Positions 1-9,167 are shown, counted from the stretch's first letter. The stretch: 64,000 nt of DNA from Methylotuvimicrobium sp. KM2 (GCF_038051925.1 NZ_CP150634.1:4762864-4826863), one strand, 5' to 3'. The notes: generated by a model not told the origin, from the sequence alone. Numbers and translations are program-made.

Positions 1-3000
1 ATCGGTGTCCGTATCCGTGTCAGTGTCGGTATCCGTATCGGTATCCGTGTCGGTGTCGGTATCTGTGTCCGTATCCGTATCCGTATCCGTGTCGGTATCC
101 GTATCGGTGTCCGTATCTGAGTCCGTATCGGTGTCGGAATCCGTGTCCGTATCGGTATCCGTGTCTGTATCTGTATCGGTGTCCGTATCCGTGTCAGTGT
201 CGGTATCCGTATCGGTATCCGTGTCGGTGTCGGTATCTGTGTCCGTATCCGTATCCGTGTCGGTATCCGTATCGGTATCGGTGTCCGTGTCCGTATCCGT
301 ATCCGTATCCGTATCGGTGTCCGTATCCGTATCTGTATCTGTATCGGTATCCAAGTCGGTATCCGTATCTGTATCCGTGTCGGTATCAGTATCAGTATCT
401 GTATCCGTATCTGTATCTGTATCTGTATCTGTGTCGGTATCGGTATCCGAATCGGTATCGGTGTCCGTATCCGTATCCGTGTCGGTATCAGTATCTGAGT
501 CGGTATCTGTATCAGTATCGGTGTCCGTGTCTATATCGGAATCCGTATCCGTATCCGTATCCGTGTCCGTGTCTGTATCGGAATCAGTATCCGTATCAGT
601 GTCTGTATCGGTATCCGTGTCCGTGTCTGTATCCGTATCCGTATCGGTGTCCGTGTCGGTATCCGTATCCGTATCGGTATCTGAGTCGGTATCGGTATCC
701 GTATCCGTATCCGTATCCGTATCCGTATCCGTATCGGTATCGGTATCGGTATCGGTATCCGTATCGGTATCGGTATCCGTGTCCGTGTCCGTGTCGGTGT
801 CGGTGTCCGTATCCATGTCCGTATCGGTATCGGTATCGGTATCCGTGTCCGTATCGGAATCGGTGTCCGTATCAGTGTCGGTATCCGTATCGGTGTCCGT
901 GTCAGTGTCGGTATCGGAATCGGAATCGGTGTCCGTATCGGTATCTGTGTCCGTATCTGTATCGGTGTCCGTATCGGTATCGGTATCGGTATCGGTGTCC
1001 GTATCTGTATCGGTGTCCGTATCGGTATCGGTATCGGTGTCCGTGTCCGTGTCGGTATCCGTATCTGTATCCGTGTCGGTATCCGTATCTGTATCCGTAT
1101 CTGTATCGGTATCCAAGTCGGTATCCGTATCCGTATCGGTGTCCGTGTCTGTATCCGTGTCTGTATCCGTGTCGGTGTCGGTGTCGGTGTCGGTATCAGT
1201 ATCAGTATCTGAGTCGGTATCGGTGTCGGTGTCCGTATCGGTATCGGTGTCCGTGTCCGTATCGGTATCGGTATCGGTATCCGTGTCGGAATCTGTATCC
1301 GTATCTGTATCCGTATCTGTATCTGTATCCGTGTCGGTGTCGGTATCAGTATCCGTATCAGTATCTGTGTCGGTATCAGTATCGGTATCGGTATCTGAGT
1401 CGGTATCGGTATCGGTATCGGTATCCGTGTCGGTATCGGTGTCCGTATCCGTATCCGTATCCGTGTCTGTGTCGGTATCCGAATCGGTATCGGTATCCGT
1501 ATCCGTATCCGTGTCGGTGTCGGTGTCGGTGTCGGTATCAGTATCAGTATCTGAGTCGGTATCGGTGTCGGTGTCCGTGTCCGTATCGGTATCGGTATCG
1601 GTATCCGTGTCGGAATCTGTATCCGTATCGGTGTCGGTATCCGTGTCCGTATCTGTATCCGTATCTGTATCCGTATCTGTATCTGTATCCGTGTCGGTAT
1701 CAGTATCCGTATCAGTATCTGTGTCGGTATCAGTATCGGTATCGGTATCTGAGTCGGTATCGGTATCGGTATCGGTATCCGTGTCGGTATCGGTGTCCGT
1801 ATCCGTATCCGTATCCGTGTCTGTGTCGGTATCCGAATCGGTATCGGTATCCGTATCCGTATCCGTATCCGTATCCGTATCCGTATCCGTATCTGTATCT
1901 GTATCTGTATCTGTATCTGTATCTGTATCTGTATCTGTATCCGTATCTGTATCGGTATCCAAGTCGGTATCCGTATCGGTATCGGTGTCGGTATCGGTGT
2001 CGGTGTCCGTGTCGGTATCCGTATCTGTATCCGTATCCGTATCGGTATCCGTATCTGTATCCGTGTCGGTATCAGTATCAGTATCAGTATCAGTATCAGT
2101 ATCAGTATCAGTATCAGTATCAGTATCTGTATCTGTATCGGTATCAGTATCAGTATCGGTATCGGTATCTGAGTCGGTATCGGAATCTGTATCCGTATCG
2201 GTATCGGTATCGGTGTCCGTGTCGGTATCCGTATCCGTATCCGTATCGGTATCGGTATCCGTGTCCGTGTCGGTATCGGTATCGGTATCCGTATCCGTGT
2301 CCGTGTCGGTGTCCGTATCAGTGTCGGTGTCGGTATCCGTATCGGTATCGGTGTCCGTGTCAGTGTCGGTATCGGAATCGGTGTCCGTATCGGTATCTGT
2401 GTCCGTATCTGTATCCGTGTCGGTATCTGAGTCGGTATCGGTATCCGTATCGGTATCCGTATCCGTATCCGTATCCGTATCCGTATCGGTATCCGTGTCG
2501 GTATCAGTATCGGTATCGGTATCCGTGTCCGTGTCCGTGTCCGTATCGGTATCCGTATCGGTATCGGTGTCCGTATCCGTGTCCGTATCGGTATCGGTGT
2601 CCGTATCCGTATCTGTATCGGTATCCAAGTCGGTATCCGTGTCGGTATCAGTATCAGTATCAGTATCAGTATCAGTATCAGTATCTGTATCTGTATCTGT
2701 ATCTGTATCTGTATCTGTATCTGTATCTGTATCTGTATCTGTGTCGGTATCGGTATCCGAATCGGTATCGGTGTCCGTATCCGTATCCGTGTCGGTATCA
2801 GTATCTGAGTCGGTATCTGTATCAGTATCGGTGTCGGTGTCCGTGTCTATATCGGAATCCGTATCCGTATCCGTATCCGTGTCCGTGTCTGTATCGGAAT
2901 CAGTATCCGTATCAGTGTCTGTATCGGTATCCGTGTCCGTGTCGGTATCCGTATCCGTATCGGTATCTGAGTCGGTATCGGTATCGGTATCCGTATCCGT

Positions 3001-3975
3001 ATCCGTATCCGTATCCGTATCGGTATCGGTATCGGTATCGGTATCGGTATCGGTATCGGTATCCGTATCGGTATCGGTATCCGTATCGGTATCCGTATCC
3101 GTATCGGTATCCGTGTCCGTATCGCTATCCGTGTCCGTGTCGGTATCCGTATCTGTATCCGTGTCGGTATCAGTATCGGTATCCGTGTCCGTATCGGTAT
3201 CCGTATCGGTATCGGTGTCGGTGTCCGTATCCGTGTCCGTATCGGTATCGGTGTCCGTGTCCGTATCGGTATCGGTGTCCGTATCCGTATCGGTATCGGT
3301 GTCCGTGTCCGTATCCGTGTCCGTGTCCGTGTCCGTGTCGGTATCGGTATCGGTATCGGTATCGGTGTCGGTATCTGAGTCGGTATCGGTATCCGTATCG
3401 GTATCGGTATCGGTATCGGTATCGGTATCCGTGTCCGTATCGGTATCCGTATCGGTGTCGGTGTCCGTATCCGTGTCCGTATCGGTATCGGTATCCGTGT
3501 CCGTATCCGTGTCCGTGTCCGTGTCGGTATCGGTATCGGTATCGGTATCGGTGTCGGTATCTGAGTCGGTATCGGTATCCGTATCGGTATCGGTATCGGT
3601 ATCGGTATCCGTGTCCGTATCGGTATCCGTATCGGTGTCGGTGTCCGTATCCGTGTCCGTATCGGTATCGGTGTCCGTGTCCGTATCTGTATCGGTATCC
3701 AAGTCGGTATCCGTATCCGTATCGGTATCTGAGTCGGTATCCAGGTCGGTATCCGTATCCGTATCCGTATCGGTATCGGTATCGGTGTCCGTGTCGGTAT
3801 CTGTATCCGTATCTGTGTCGGTATCCGTATCGGTATCGGTATCGGTATCGGTATCCGTATCCGTATCCGTGTCGGTATCCGTATCAGTGTCCGTATCAGT
3901 GTCAGTATCCGTATCTGTGTCAGTATCCGTATCGGTGTCTGTATCCGTGTCTGTGTCTGTATCGGTATCCGTATC
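1..3975. repeat. Hexanucleotide tract encoding poly(Thr-Asp)
   Basis: About 4 kb of degenerate 6-bp units, GAYACN on the coding (minus) strand. The third codon bases vary widely while Thr-Asp is kept, so selection seems to act on the protein. Higher-order duplications are visible. The block around 527-640 recurs around 2842-2955, about 2.3 kb apart. The block around 3375-3555 recurs with a 186-bp offset. The 1200-1540 and 1545-1880 blocks are also alike. No frameshift occurs in the whole tract. The tract may be length-variable between cells and is a hazard for assembly. Confidence 0.95.
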
Positions 3976-4536
3976 ACCTTCTTCCGCTAAAAGAGGATCG
4001 AAGCTTTCATTATCTTCGGTAAATTCTTGACTTGGGCCAATAGTGCTGTATCCAGCATCAGGGTCGACTTGATCGCCTTCGTATTCTATGATGACGGTGC
4101 TACTGCCTTCGTTGCTTCCTTCCGATACTGTACCGTCTCCGGTGCCAGGCGCGCCAGCTGCAGGAGCTTCTAAGTCAACGCTTGGATCTGCGCCTTCCAA
4201 TAATGCTTGTTGGATTTCGTCAACTTCTTGTTGGATAGCGTCTCTTCTATCTTCAAGTTCGCTTAGAAGATCTTCTTCCGAGTCTGCTAAAGCTTGGGAG
4301 GTTTCGAGTAAGTCATTGCCGGATTCTAATAATTCGCTGATCAGTTCATTTGCGTTATGGCCTAGCGTAATGAAAGATCCGTCATCAAAAGAAATGCCGA
4401 TAGAACTATTCGCGTCGGTTTGTATCCTTTCTTCCGGCAATACGAGATCGCCGCTTTTCAAAATGCGTTCCGTTCCATCGGCACTGATGGCTTTAACGGT
4501 TCCTTCTATGACTGACACGACACCTTGAGCGGCCAT
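1..4536 (-). CDS. lapA: LapA-type giant surface adhesin, N-terminal part (C-terminus beyond window)
   Basis: The reverse frame is open from an ATG at 4536 (preceded by GGAG, 7 nt spacing) to the left edge: 1,512 codons with no stop. Residues 1-65 match the retention module of LapA-type adhesins (VVSVIEGTVKAISADG, then GDLVLPEERIQT, then FDDGSFITLG), which tethers the protein inside the outer-membrane pore. Residues 66-115 look like an acidic helical segment. PAAG at residues 125-128 fits the di-alanine site cut by LapG. From residue 188 to the window edge the protein is an essentially pure Thr-Asp dipeptide repeat (at least 1,325 residues) with rare D-S-D, D-L-D, D-M-D or D-I-D interruptions. 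Known LapA proteins have larger structured repeats after the module, so this stalk is unusual. The cognate secretion, protease and receptor genes lie at 5.6-14.7 kb. The C-terminal ligand-binding and RTX secretion-signal regions would be to the left of the window. Confidence 0.9.
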   Translation of the reverse strand, partial: MAAQGVVSVIEGTVKAISADGTERILKSGDLVLPEERIQTDANSSIGISFDDGSFITLGHNANELISELLESGNDLLETSQALADSEEDLLSELEDRRDAIQQEVDEIQQALLEGADPSVDLEAPAAGAPGTGDGTVSEGSNEGSSTVIIEYEGDQVDPDAGYSTIGPSQEFTEDNESFDPLLAEEGDTDTDTDTDTDTDTDTDTDTDTDTDTDTDTDTDTDTDTDTDTDTDTDTDTDTDTDTDTDTDTDTDTDTDTDTDTDTDLDTDSDTDTDTDTDLDTDTDTDTDTDTDTDTDTDTDTDTDTDTDTDTDTDTDTDTDTDTDSDTDTDTDTDTDTDTDTDTDTDTDTDTDTDTDTDTDTDTDTDTDTDTDTDTDTDTDTDTDTDSDTDTDTDTDTDTDTDTDTDTDTDTDTDTDTDTDTDTDTDTDTDTDTDTDTDTDTDTDTDTDTDTDTDTDTDTDTDTDTDTDTDSDTDTDTDTDTDTDTDTDTDTDTDTDTDTDTDTDTDTDTDTDTDTDTDTDTDSDTDTDTDTDTDTDTDTDTDTDTDSDTDTDTDTDTDTDSDIDTDTDTDTDTDTDSDTDTDTDTDTDTDTDSDTDTDTDTDTDTDTDTDTDTDTDTDTDTDTDTDTDTDTDTDTDLDTDTDTDTDTDTDTDTDTDTDTDTDTDTDTDTDTDTDTDTDTDTDTDTDTDTDTDTDTDTDTDTDSDTDTDTDTDTDTDTDTDSDTDTDTDTDTDTDTDTDTDTDTDTDTDTDTDTDTDTDTDTDTDTDTDTDTDTDTDTDTDTDTDSDTDSDTDTDTDTDTDTDTDTDTDTDTDTDTDTDTDTDTDTDTDTDTDTDTDTDTDTDTDTDTDTDTDTDTDTDLDTDTDTDTDTDTDTDTDTDTDTDTDTDTDTDTDTDTDTDTDSDTDTDTDTDTDTDTDTDTDTDTDTDTDSDTDTDTDTDTDTDTDTDTDTDTDTDTDTDTDTDTDTDTDTDTDTDSDTDTDTDTDTDTDTDTDTDSDTDTDTDTDTDTDTDTDTDTDTDSDTDTDTDTDTDTDTDTDTDTDTDTDTDSDTDTDTDTDTDTDTDTDTDTDTDTDTDTDTDTDTDSDTDTDTDTDTDTDTDTDTDTDTDTDSDTDTDTDTDTDTDTDTDTDTDTDTDTDTDTDLDTDTDTDTDTDTDTDTDTDTDTDTDTDTDTDTDTDTDTDTDTDTDTDTDTDTDTDTDTDTDTDSDSDTDTDTDTDTDTDTDTDTDSDTDTDTDTDTDTDMDTDTDTDTDTDTDTDTDTDTDTDTDTDTDTDTDTDTDTDTDTDSDTDTDTDTDTDTDTDTDTDTDTDTDTDTDTDTDSDTDTDTDTDTDTDSDIDTDTDTDTDTDSDTDTDTDTDTDTDTDSDTDTDTDTDTDTDTDTDTDTDTDTDTDTDTDLDTDTDTDTDTDTDTDTDTDTDTDTDTDTDTDTDTDTDTDTDTDTDTDTDTDTDTDTDTDTDTDTDTDTDTDSDTDTDSDTDTDTDTDTDTDTDTDTDTDTDTDTDTDTDTDTDTDTD

Positions 4537-4640
4537 TATTGCTCTCCAAGCTTCTGATAATTATAGTAACCTTGCGGTCAAAGGCTATTGATTAATTTAC
4601 TAACGCTTTCATTGTTCCACGGTTTTAGTTTTTTGACTAT

Positions 4641-4666
4641 TGTACGAAAAGTACAGTGTGGCACTG
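4641..4666. promoter_or_regulatory. Two adjacent dyads upstream of the adhesin gene
   Basis: TGTACGAAAAGTACA (4641-4655) is a perfect 5-bp dyad around GAAAA. CAGTGTGGCACTG (4654-4666) is a second perfect dyad touching it. Both lie about 105-130 bp upstream of the adhesin start, where an operator or promoter-proximal site would be expected. Whether the neighbouring LuxR-type regulator binds here is inference. Confidence 0.35.
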
Positions 4667-4705
4667 TGACATAATAAACAGAGCGAAAACGCAGGAGTAG
4701 TTGCC

Positions 4706-4870
4706 GAGGGTTTAGGGCACTGCCATTAAGTTAAGCCATCACAGAATTAAGTAATGCTTGTATCCAGGATCCACTTTGCCTCAAAAGCTTGCCATCCATG
4801 GCACTGGATTCCGCCAGTCCATGGCGGAATGACGGGCTTCCCTTAACTTAATGGCAGTGAGGGTTTAGGG
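4706..4870. mobile_element. MITE-like element with 18-bp inverted repeats
   Basis: CACTGCCATTAAGTTAAG (4719-4736) and its perfect reverse complement (4842-4859) bound a 141-bp non-coding unit. The 12-bp sequence GAGGGTTTAGGG occurs on both sides (4706-4717 and 4859-4870), consistent with a target-site duplication. There is no coding capacity, so this is a miniature element moved in trans. A degraded relative is present at 16279-16319. Confidence 0.7.
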
Positions 4871-4881
4871 AGGTTATTTAA

Positions 4882-4964
4882 TATACCCGTCGTAGATCAA
4901 AATTCGGCGCCTGGTTGTCCTTTGACGGACCCCTGTGCCGAATTTTGATCTGCGATGAGTATAA
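4882..4964. repeat. Dispersed palindromic repeat, family A, copy 1
   Basis: The arms are TATACCCGTCGTAGATCAAA-ATTCGGC and the inverted GCCGAATTTTGATCTGCGATGAGTATA, separated by a short variable GC-rich loop. The same unit recurs near 10441, 21680, 24848, 38920 and 41281, always between genes. Copy 1 sits between the adhesin promoter region and the 3' end of the LuxR-type regulator gene, where its transcript could fold into a terminator-like hairpin. Confidence 0.8.
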
Positions 4965-4982
4965 TTACCGTTTTAAAAAGTT

Positions 4983-5618
4983 CTAATTCGATTCTTGTTT
5001 TCTATCGTTAAGCAAAACGGCTAAATGAAATCGATCGGGGATATTTAATTTATGGAAAATAGATGTCATGTGAGCTTTGACAGTTCTTTCCGAAATATCG
5101 AGCTCGGACGCGATCAATTTGTTGCTCAGACCTTTTTGAACCCGTTCGATCACTTCATGTTCGCGCGGCGTCAGGCAGTCGAGATCGACCGATGTGGAAT
5201 GGGGTGGGGGTGGTGTGCTTGAATGGGCAATGTTGACCAGTTCGGCGACTACTTTCGAAACCAGGTGACGTTTCATCCAGAGATCGCCTTTTAAAATTCT
5301 CGATACGGCTATTCCTATAATTTTTGTGCCGACGTCTTCTTCGCAATACCCGGCTGCACCGGCTGTCATGAGCTCTATTTGCCGACTATCGGGCCAATTA
5401 TGTCCGATCAACAAAACCCGGCCCGAATAATTTTTTATGAATTGATAAGGGGGGCGTTCTCGATCTATAAAACTTGTTTCTATGATGACCAGTTGATAGC
5501 GATTATCTATAGATTCCATTCGATCGGCGAACTCGACGACATAATTGTTGGATAGCGCCGAGCGCCATTTATTCAACGTAGTATTCGAGCTGGATATGAT
5601 TAGAATCGAAGCTGTCAT
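4983..5618 (-). CDS. LuxR-family response regulator with degenerate receiver
   Basis: This is a 211-residue protein, taking the internal ATG at 5618 (10 bp after the lapC stop) over an upstream start at 5660 that would overlap lapC and has no Shine-Dalgarno. The C-terminal 55 residues are a clear LuxR/FixJ helix-turn-helix (LTPREHEVIERVQKGLSNK, then SERTVKAHMTSIFHKL). The N-terminal 120 residues follow the receiver fold, but the usual phospho-acceptor Asp is a Glu (LVIIETSF) and the usual conserved Lys region reads CEED. It may therefore act without phosphorylation. It is the last gene of the lapB-lapC-regulator operon, just downstream of the secretion genes, so a role in adhesin expression is likely but inferred. 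Confidence 0.85.
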   Translation of the reverse strand: MTASILIISSSNTTLNKWRSALSNNYVVEFADRMESIDNRYQLVIIETSFIDRERPPYQFIKNYSGRVLLIGHNWPDSRQIELMTAGAAGYCEEDVGTKIIGIAVSRILKGDLWMKRHLVSKVVAELVNIAHSSTPPPPHSTSVDLDCLTPREHEVIERVQKGLSNKLIASELDISERTVKAHMTSIFHKLNIPDRFHLAVLLNDRKQESN

Positions 5619-5628
5619 CGTTACGTTC

Positions 5629-6969
5629 TTATCGTTCTCGCATCGCGGTTGCTTTGGCACGTAAAATAGGTTTCAGTAAGTAGTCCAAAACACTTTTTTT
5701 GCCGGTTAAAATTTCGACATCGGCGGTCATGCCCGGAATGATGTCCAACACCTCCCCATGTCTTTCGAAATAAGTTTGTTTGGCGGTCAAACGAATAAGA
5801 TAATAATTTTTACCGTCTTCCGGGTTGGTAATCGTATCGGCGCTGATATGATCCAAGGTTGCTTCCAAGCCGCCGTAAATCGCAAAATCGTAGGCGGTCA
5901 ATTTGATAATGGCTTTTTGACCCGGATGCAAGAAGGCAATGTCGGACGGCCTGATCTCGGCTTGTATGAGCAGTTGATCTTCAAACGGTACGATTTCGAT
6001 CAAATCCATGCCGGGCTGAACAACGCCTCCGATCGTGTTGATTTTGATTTGCTTGACTGTGCCCTTAACGGGGGCTCTGATCAACGTGCGGCTGACTTTG
6101 TCTTCGGTAGCGCGCATCGATTCGGCAATGCGATCGAATCCAACTTTAGCGTCATTAAGCTCCTGGATAAGAGCCGTGCGAAATTGTGTTTGATGTTCAT
6201 TGATACGGCTTTTGGCTTCTTTCAGCGCAGCGCGTAAACGCGGTACCGACAGTTGCGTGGCTCTTAGTTCTCCTTGTAAGTCGTTGGCCGTTCTTTTCAA
6301 GCGCAATAATTCCACTTCGGACAACGCGCCAAAGTCGACCAGCGGCTCCGATAATTCCAGTTCCTTGGCCAGCATCGCATAGCTATCCGTCAAACGTGAT
6401 ATTTTCGATTCCGCCTCAACGAGTTCTTGTTCGCGTTGAGAAACTTGTTGTTGAATGGTTTCCAAGGTCGATTGATATTCTTCTTTTTTGGATTCATACA
6501 AGCGTTGAGCTTGCCGCGCTAATTCGGGGTAGTTGGTTTCGATGGTTTCGGGGATTAGCAGTGGCGTTTTATTGACCAATGCATTCAGCCTTGCGATTTG
6601 TGCTTGTAACTCGAATTGTTTGATGCGTTCCTCGCCGAAGGTTGCGGCAAAGCGAACATCATCGAGGCGCATTAACGGTTGGCCTTTTTCGACGATATCG
6701 CCCTCGCGGATAAGAATTTCAGCCAGAATTCCACCTTCGAGATTTTGAATGACTTGCAGTCTGGTGGAAGGAATTATTTTTCCGGAACCGCGCGTGATTT
6801 CGTCAAGCATCGCGAAGTTTGCCCAAGCCAATGCGACTAAGGTAAACAAAGCGGTTAGCCACAAAATGAGATGGCTGTGAAACGAGGAGCGATACAGCAC
6901 ACCGGCATAGATGTCGCTTATGTATCGAGCGTCTTCGTCTTTTTCGCGCGCGCTTGAATTTAAAAACAC
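5629..6969 (-). CDS. lapC: Type I secretion periplasmic adaptor (HlyD/LapC family)
   Basis: 446 residues from a GTG start at 6969, preceded by the strong Shine-Dalgarno GGAGAGGATT. It is a membrane-fusion protein linking the inner-membrane ABC exporter to the TolC-like pore. A single transmembrane helix lies at about residues 33-55. The biotinyl-lipoyl half follows (QNLEGGILAEILIREGDIV). A long coiled-coil hairpin spans about residues 110-300, and the beta-barrel C-terminal part contains the family sequence DTITNPEDGKNYYLIRL. Length is normal for the family (about 390-480). The gene starts 17 bp after the lapB stop, so the two are cotranscribed. Confidence 0.93.
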   Translation of the reverse strand: MFLNSSAREKDEDARYISDIYAGVLYRSSFHSHLILWLTALFTLVALAWANFAMLDEITRGSGKIIPSTRLQVIQNLEGGILAEILIREGDIVEKGQPLMRLDDVRFAATFGEERIKQFELQAQIARLNALVNKTPLLIPETIETNYPELARQAQRLYESKKEEYQSTLETIQQQVSQREQELVEAESKISRLTDSYAMLAKELELSEPLVDFGALSEVELLRLKRTANDLQGELRATQLSVPRLRAALKEAKSRINEHQTQFRTALIQELNDAKVGFDRIAESMRATEDKVSRTLIRAPVKGTVKQIKINTIGGVVQPGMDLIEIVPFEDQLLIQAEIRPSDIAFLHPGQKAIIKLTAYDFAIYGGLEATLDHISADTITNPEDGKNYYLIRLTAKQTYFERHGEVLDIIPGMTADVEILTGKKSVLDYLLKPILRAKATAMRER

Positions 6970-6986
6970 TGTTGAATCCTCTCCGA

Positions 6987-9167
6987 TTAACTGGAAACTT
7001 TGATCTGGCCTTGTTTTAAAGCGTTGAGAACCTGGTCTTTCGGGCCGTCCGCTATGATTCGTCCGTTATCCATAATGATCAAACGATCCACCAAACTTAA
7101 CAAAGACGTTTTATGCGTCACCAATAATAGTGTCTTATCCCTGATATGAGGGGCCAAGCGTTTTTTGAAACCATCTCCGGTACTGTTGTCCATTGCATTG
7201 GTCGGCTCGTCCATCACGTAAATGGGTGGGGACAACAGCAGTGCGCGAGCTACGGCAATACTTTGCCGTTGCCCCCCAGACAACGAGCGCCCTCGTTCGC
7301 CGACCGGCATTTCGAAGCCTTGCGGGTGTTTGTCAACAAAATGAGTCACTCCGGCTAATTGTGCGGCTTGTAAAATCATCGTGTCGTCTGCGTATCGGGC
7401 GCCGAGCGTAATGTTGTCTTTGACGCTGCCGTGCATCAACGAAATGTCTTGAGACACGTAACCGATTTGACGGCGTAAGTCGGATGGATCGATTTGACGA
7501 ATATCGGTGCCGTCTATCAGAATTGCGCCGGATTGAACCTCGTAAAAACCTAGTAACAATTTTTCGACCGTCGATTTGCCGGACCCGATTCGTCCGAGTA
7601 TCGCGACATGTTCGCCGGCATCGATCTTGAATGAGACATTTTCAAGTGCCTTGATCGGTTGATTTGGATAGCTGAAAGTCACATCTTTAAATTCTATGGA
7701 GCCTTTGAATTTGGGGCGATGTAAATATTTTTTGTATTCGTCGCGCTCAACGGGTTGATTCATCAATTGTTTCAATGACTCTAACGCAGTTCGGGCGGCA
7801 TCGTAACGCGTCAACAACGCGGCGAATTTTCCTATTGGATTCAAGGCATGGCGTGTCAAAATCGTACAGGCAATGAGCCCGCCTACCGTCAATTCACCCT
7901 CGATGATTAAATAGACTGCATAAATAACGACCATCAGATAGGTCATGCGCTGTAAAAAAGTGATGAGATTAGTCGCAAAAGACGAGTAAAAACGGGATTT
8001 CACGCTCAGCTTACTCATATAAGCGACGGTTTCTTCCCATTTTTTTTGCGATTGTCCTTCGGCGCTGGCGCCTTTGATGGTTTCCAAATTCGATAACGAT
8101 TCGTAGAGCGTTGCTCCTTTTTGCGACGAAAATTGGGATAATTGTTGAGACAATTTTCTCAACGGCTTTTGAATGAAATACCCGCTGACTAATGCGACCG
8201 GAATGACGGTCAACGGAATGATTACCATGTCTCCCGCAAGATACCAAATGACGATCAAAAAAAGAATCGTGAAAGGCAAATCGATCAATGCGGTTAGTGT
8301 TGCCGAGGTCAAAAAGTCTCTAAATGACTCGAACTCATTGAAATTATTGGCAAACACGCCTAGTGACGTTGGCCTGGATTCCATTTTGATGCCCATGATG
8401 CGCTCGAATAAAGTAGCTGACAAGATGATTTCGGCACGTTTGCTGGCGGTGTCGATGAAGTAACTGCGTAAGCTCTTCATGACGAATTCAAAAGTATAGA
8501 TAATCAGCATGCCGGTGGATAAGACCCATAAGGTTTCCAGCGCATGATTAGGCACCACTCGGTCATACACGTTCATGACGTAAAACGGCGTGGATATCGC
8601 GAAGAGGTTGATCAGAAACGAAGCCATCAAGACTTCGCTGTAAATCGGCCAGGACTTGAAAATGACATCCCAGAACCAGTGTACTGACTTGGGCGCTTGC
8701 GTTTGGTCGATGCGGCTGTCGAAAGAATGCTCTTGTTGAACGAAAAAGGCGGCTCCGGTGTAATCTTGGTTAAGTTCGTTCAGCGCGACAGTTTTTATTC
8801 CGTCTTCCGTTTCGGGAAACAGAACTTTACATTGGTTGCCATCTCTCGACAGCAGGATTATGGCTTGACCTTGCTTTAACAGCAAAATGGCGGGCAAGAC
8901 CAAATTGGAAATTCGATCGAGCGGTCTGACGACAAGACCTGCCGCCAGGCCCGCTCTTTTGGCGGCTCTCGGAAATAAATCCGGAGTCAGGCGATTGCTT
9001 TCCAAGGGCAAGCCGGCCGTCAACGCATCGGCGGAGTGCGGGTTTTGCAACAATTTACATAAGACCAACAATGCATTCAGTAAAGGATCGTTAACCGACG
9101 AACTGTCGTTGTCGTTGCCGCCGGCTATTTCTATATTCCCCGCTTGTTCCGAATTCGATAGGCTCAT
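6987..9167 (-). CDS. lapB: Type I secretion ABC transporter, permease/ATPase (LapB family)
   Basis: About 726 residues from ATG 9167; a TTG at 9188 would add 7 residues. Order of domains: a degenerate C39-peptidase-like domain with no catalytic Cys in the expected place (as in LapB/HlyB, where it binds substrate rather than cutting it), a six-helix ABC membrane domain (about residues 155-440), and the nucleotide-binding domain. Walker A is GRIGSGKST, the Q-loop YVSQD, the signature LSGGQRQSIAVARALL, Walker B IYVMDEP, and the H-loop THK. The family sequence LTALIDLPFTILFL is present. With lapC and the TolC-like gene at 10.7 kb it should form the channel exporting the adhesin. Confidence 0.94.
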   Translation of the reverse strand: MSLSNSEQAGNIEIAGGNDNDSSSVNDPLLNALLVLCKLLQNPHSADALTAGLPLESNRLTPDLFPRAAKRAGLAAGLVVRPLDRISNLVLPAILLLKQGQAIILLSRDGNQCKVLFPETEDGIKTVALNELNQDYTGAAFFVQQEHSFDSRIDQTQAPKSVHWFWDVIFKSWPIYSEVLMASFLINLFAISTPFYVMNVYDRVVPNHALETLWVLSTGMLIIYTFEFVMKSLRSYFIDTASKRAEIILSATLFERIMGIKMESRPTSLGVFANNFNEFESFRDFLTSATLTALIDLPFTILFLIVIWYLAGDMVIIPLTVIPVALVSGYFIQKPLRKLSQQLSQFSSQKGATLYESLSNLETIKGASAEGQSQKKWEETVAYMSKLSVKSRFYSSFATNLITFLQRMTYLMVVIYAVYLIIEGELTVGGLIACTILTRHALNPIGKFAALLTRYDAARTALESLKQLMNQPVERDEYKKYLHRPKFKGSIEFKDVTFSYPNQPIKALENVSFKIDAGEHVAILGRIGSGKSTVEKLLLGFYEVQSGAILIDGTDIRQIDPSDLRRQIGYVSQDISLMHGSVKDNITLGARYADDTMILQAAQLAGVTHFVDKHPQGFEMPVGERGRSLSGGQRQSIAVARALLLSPPIYVMDEPTNAMDNSTGDGFKKRLAPHIRDKTLLLVTHKTSLLSLVDRLIIMDNGRIIADGPKDQVLNALKQGQIKVSS

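Noticed and set aside
1..3975. CRISPR-like array because of the long repeat tract
   Set aside because: Units are 6 bp, contiguous and coding, with no spacers.
5..4030. Plus-strand 1,341-residue Ser-Val repeat ORF, and the minus-strand 2847-3977 Ile/Arg/Thr/Pro ORF
   Set aside because: They are other-frame readings of the GAYACN tract. The minus-strand Thr-Asp frame is the one joined to a real retention module with a Shine-Dalgarno.
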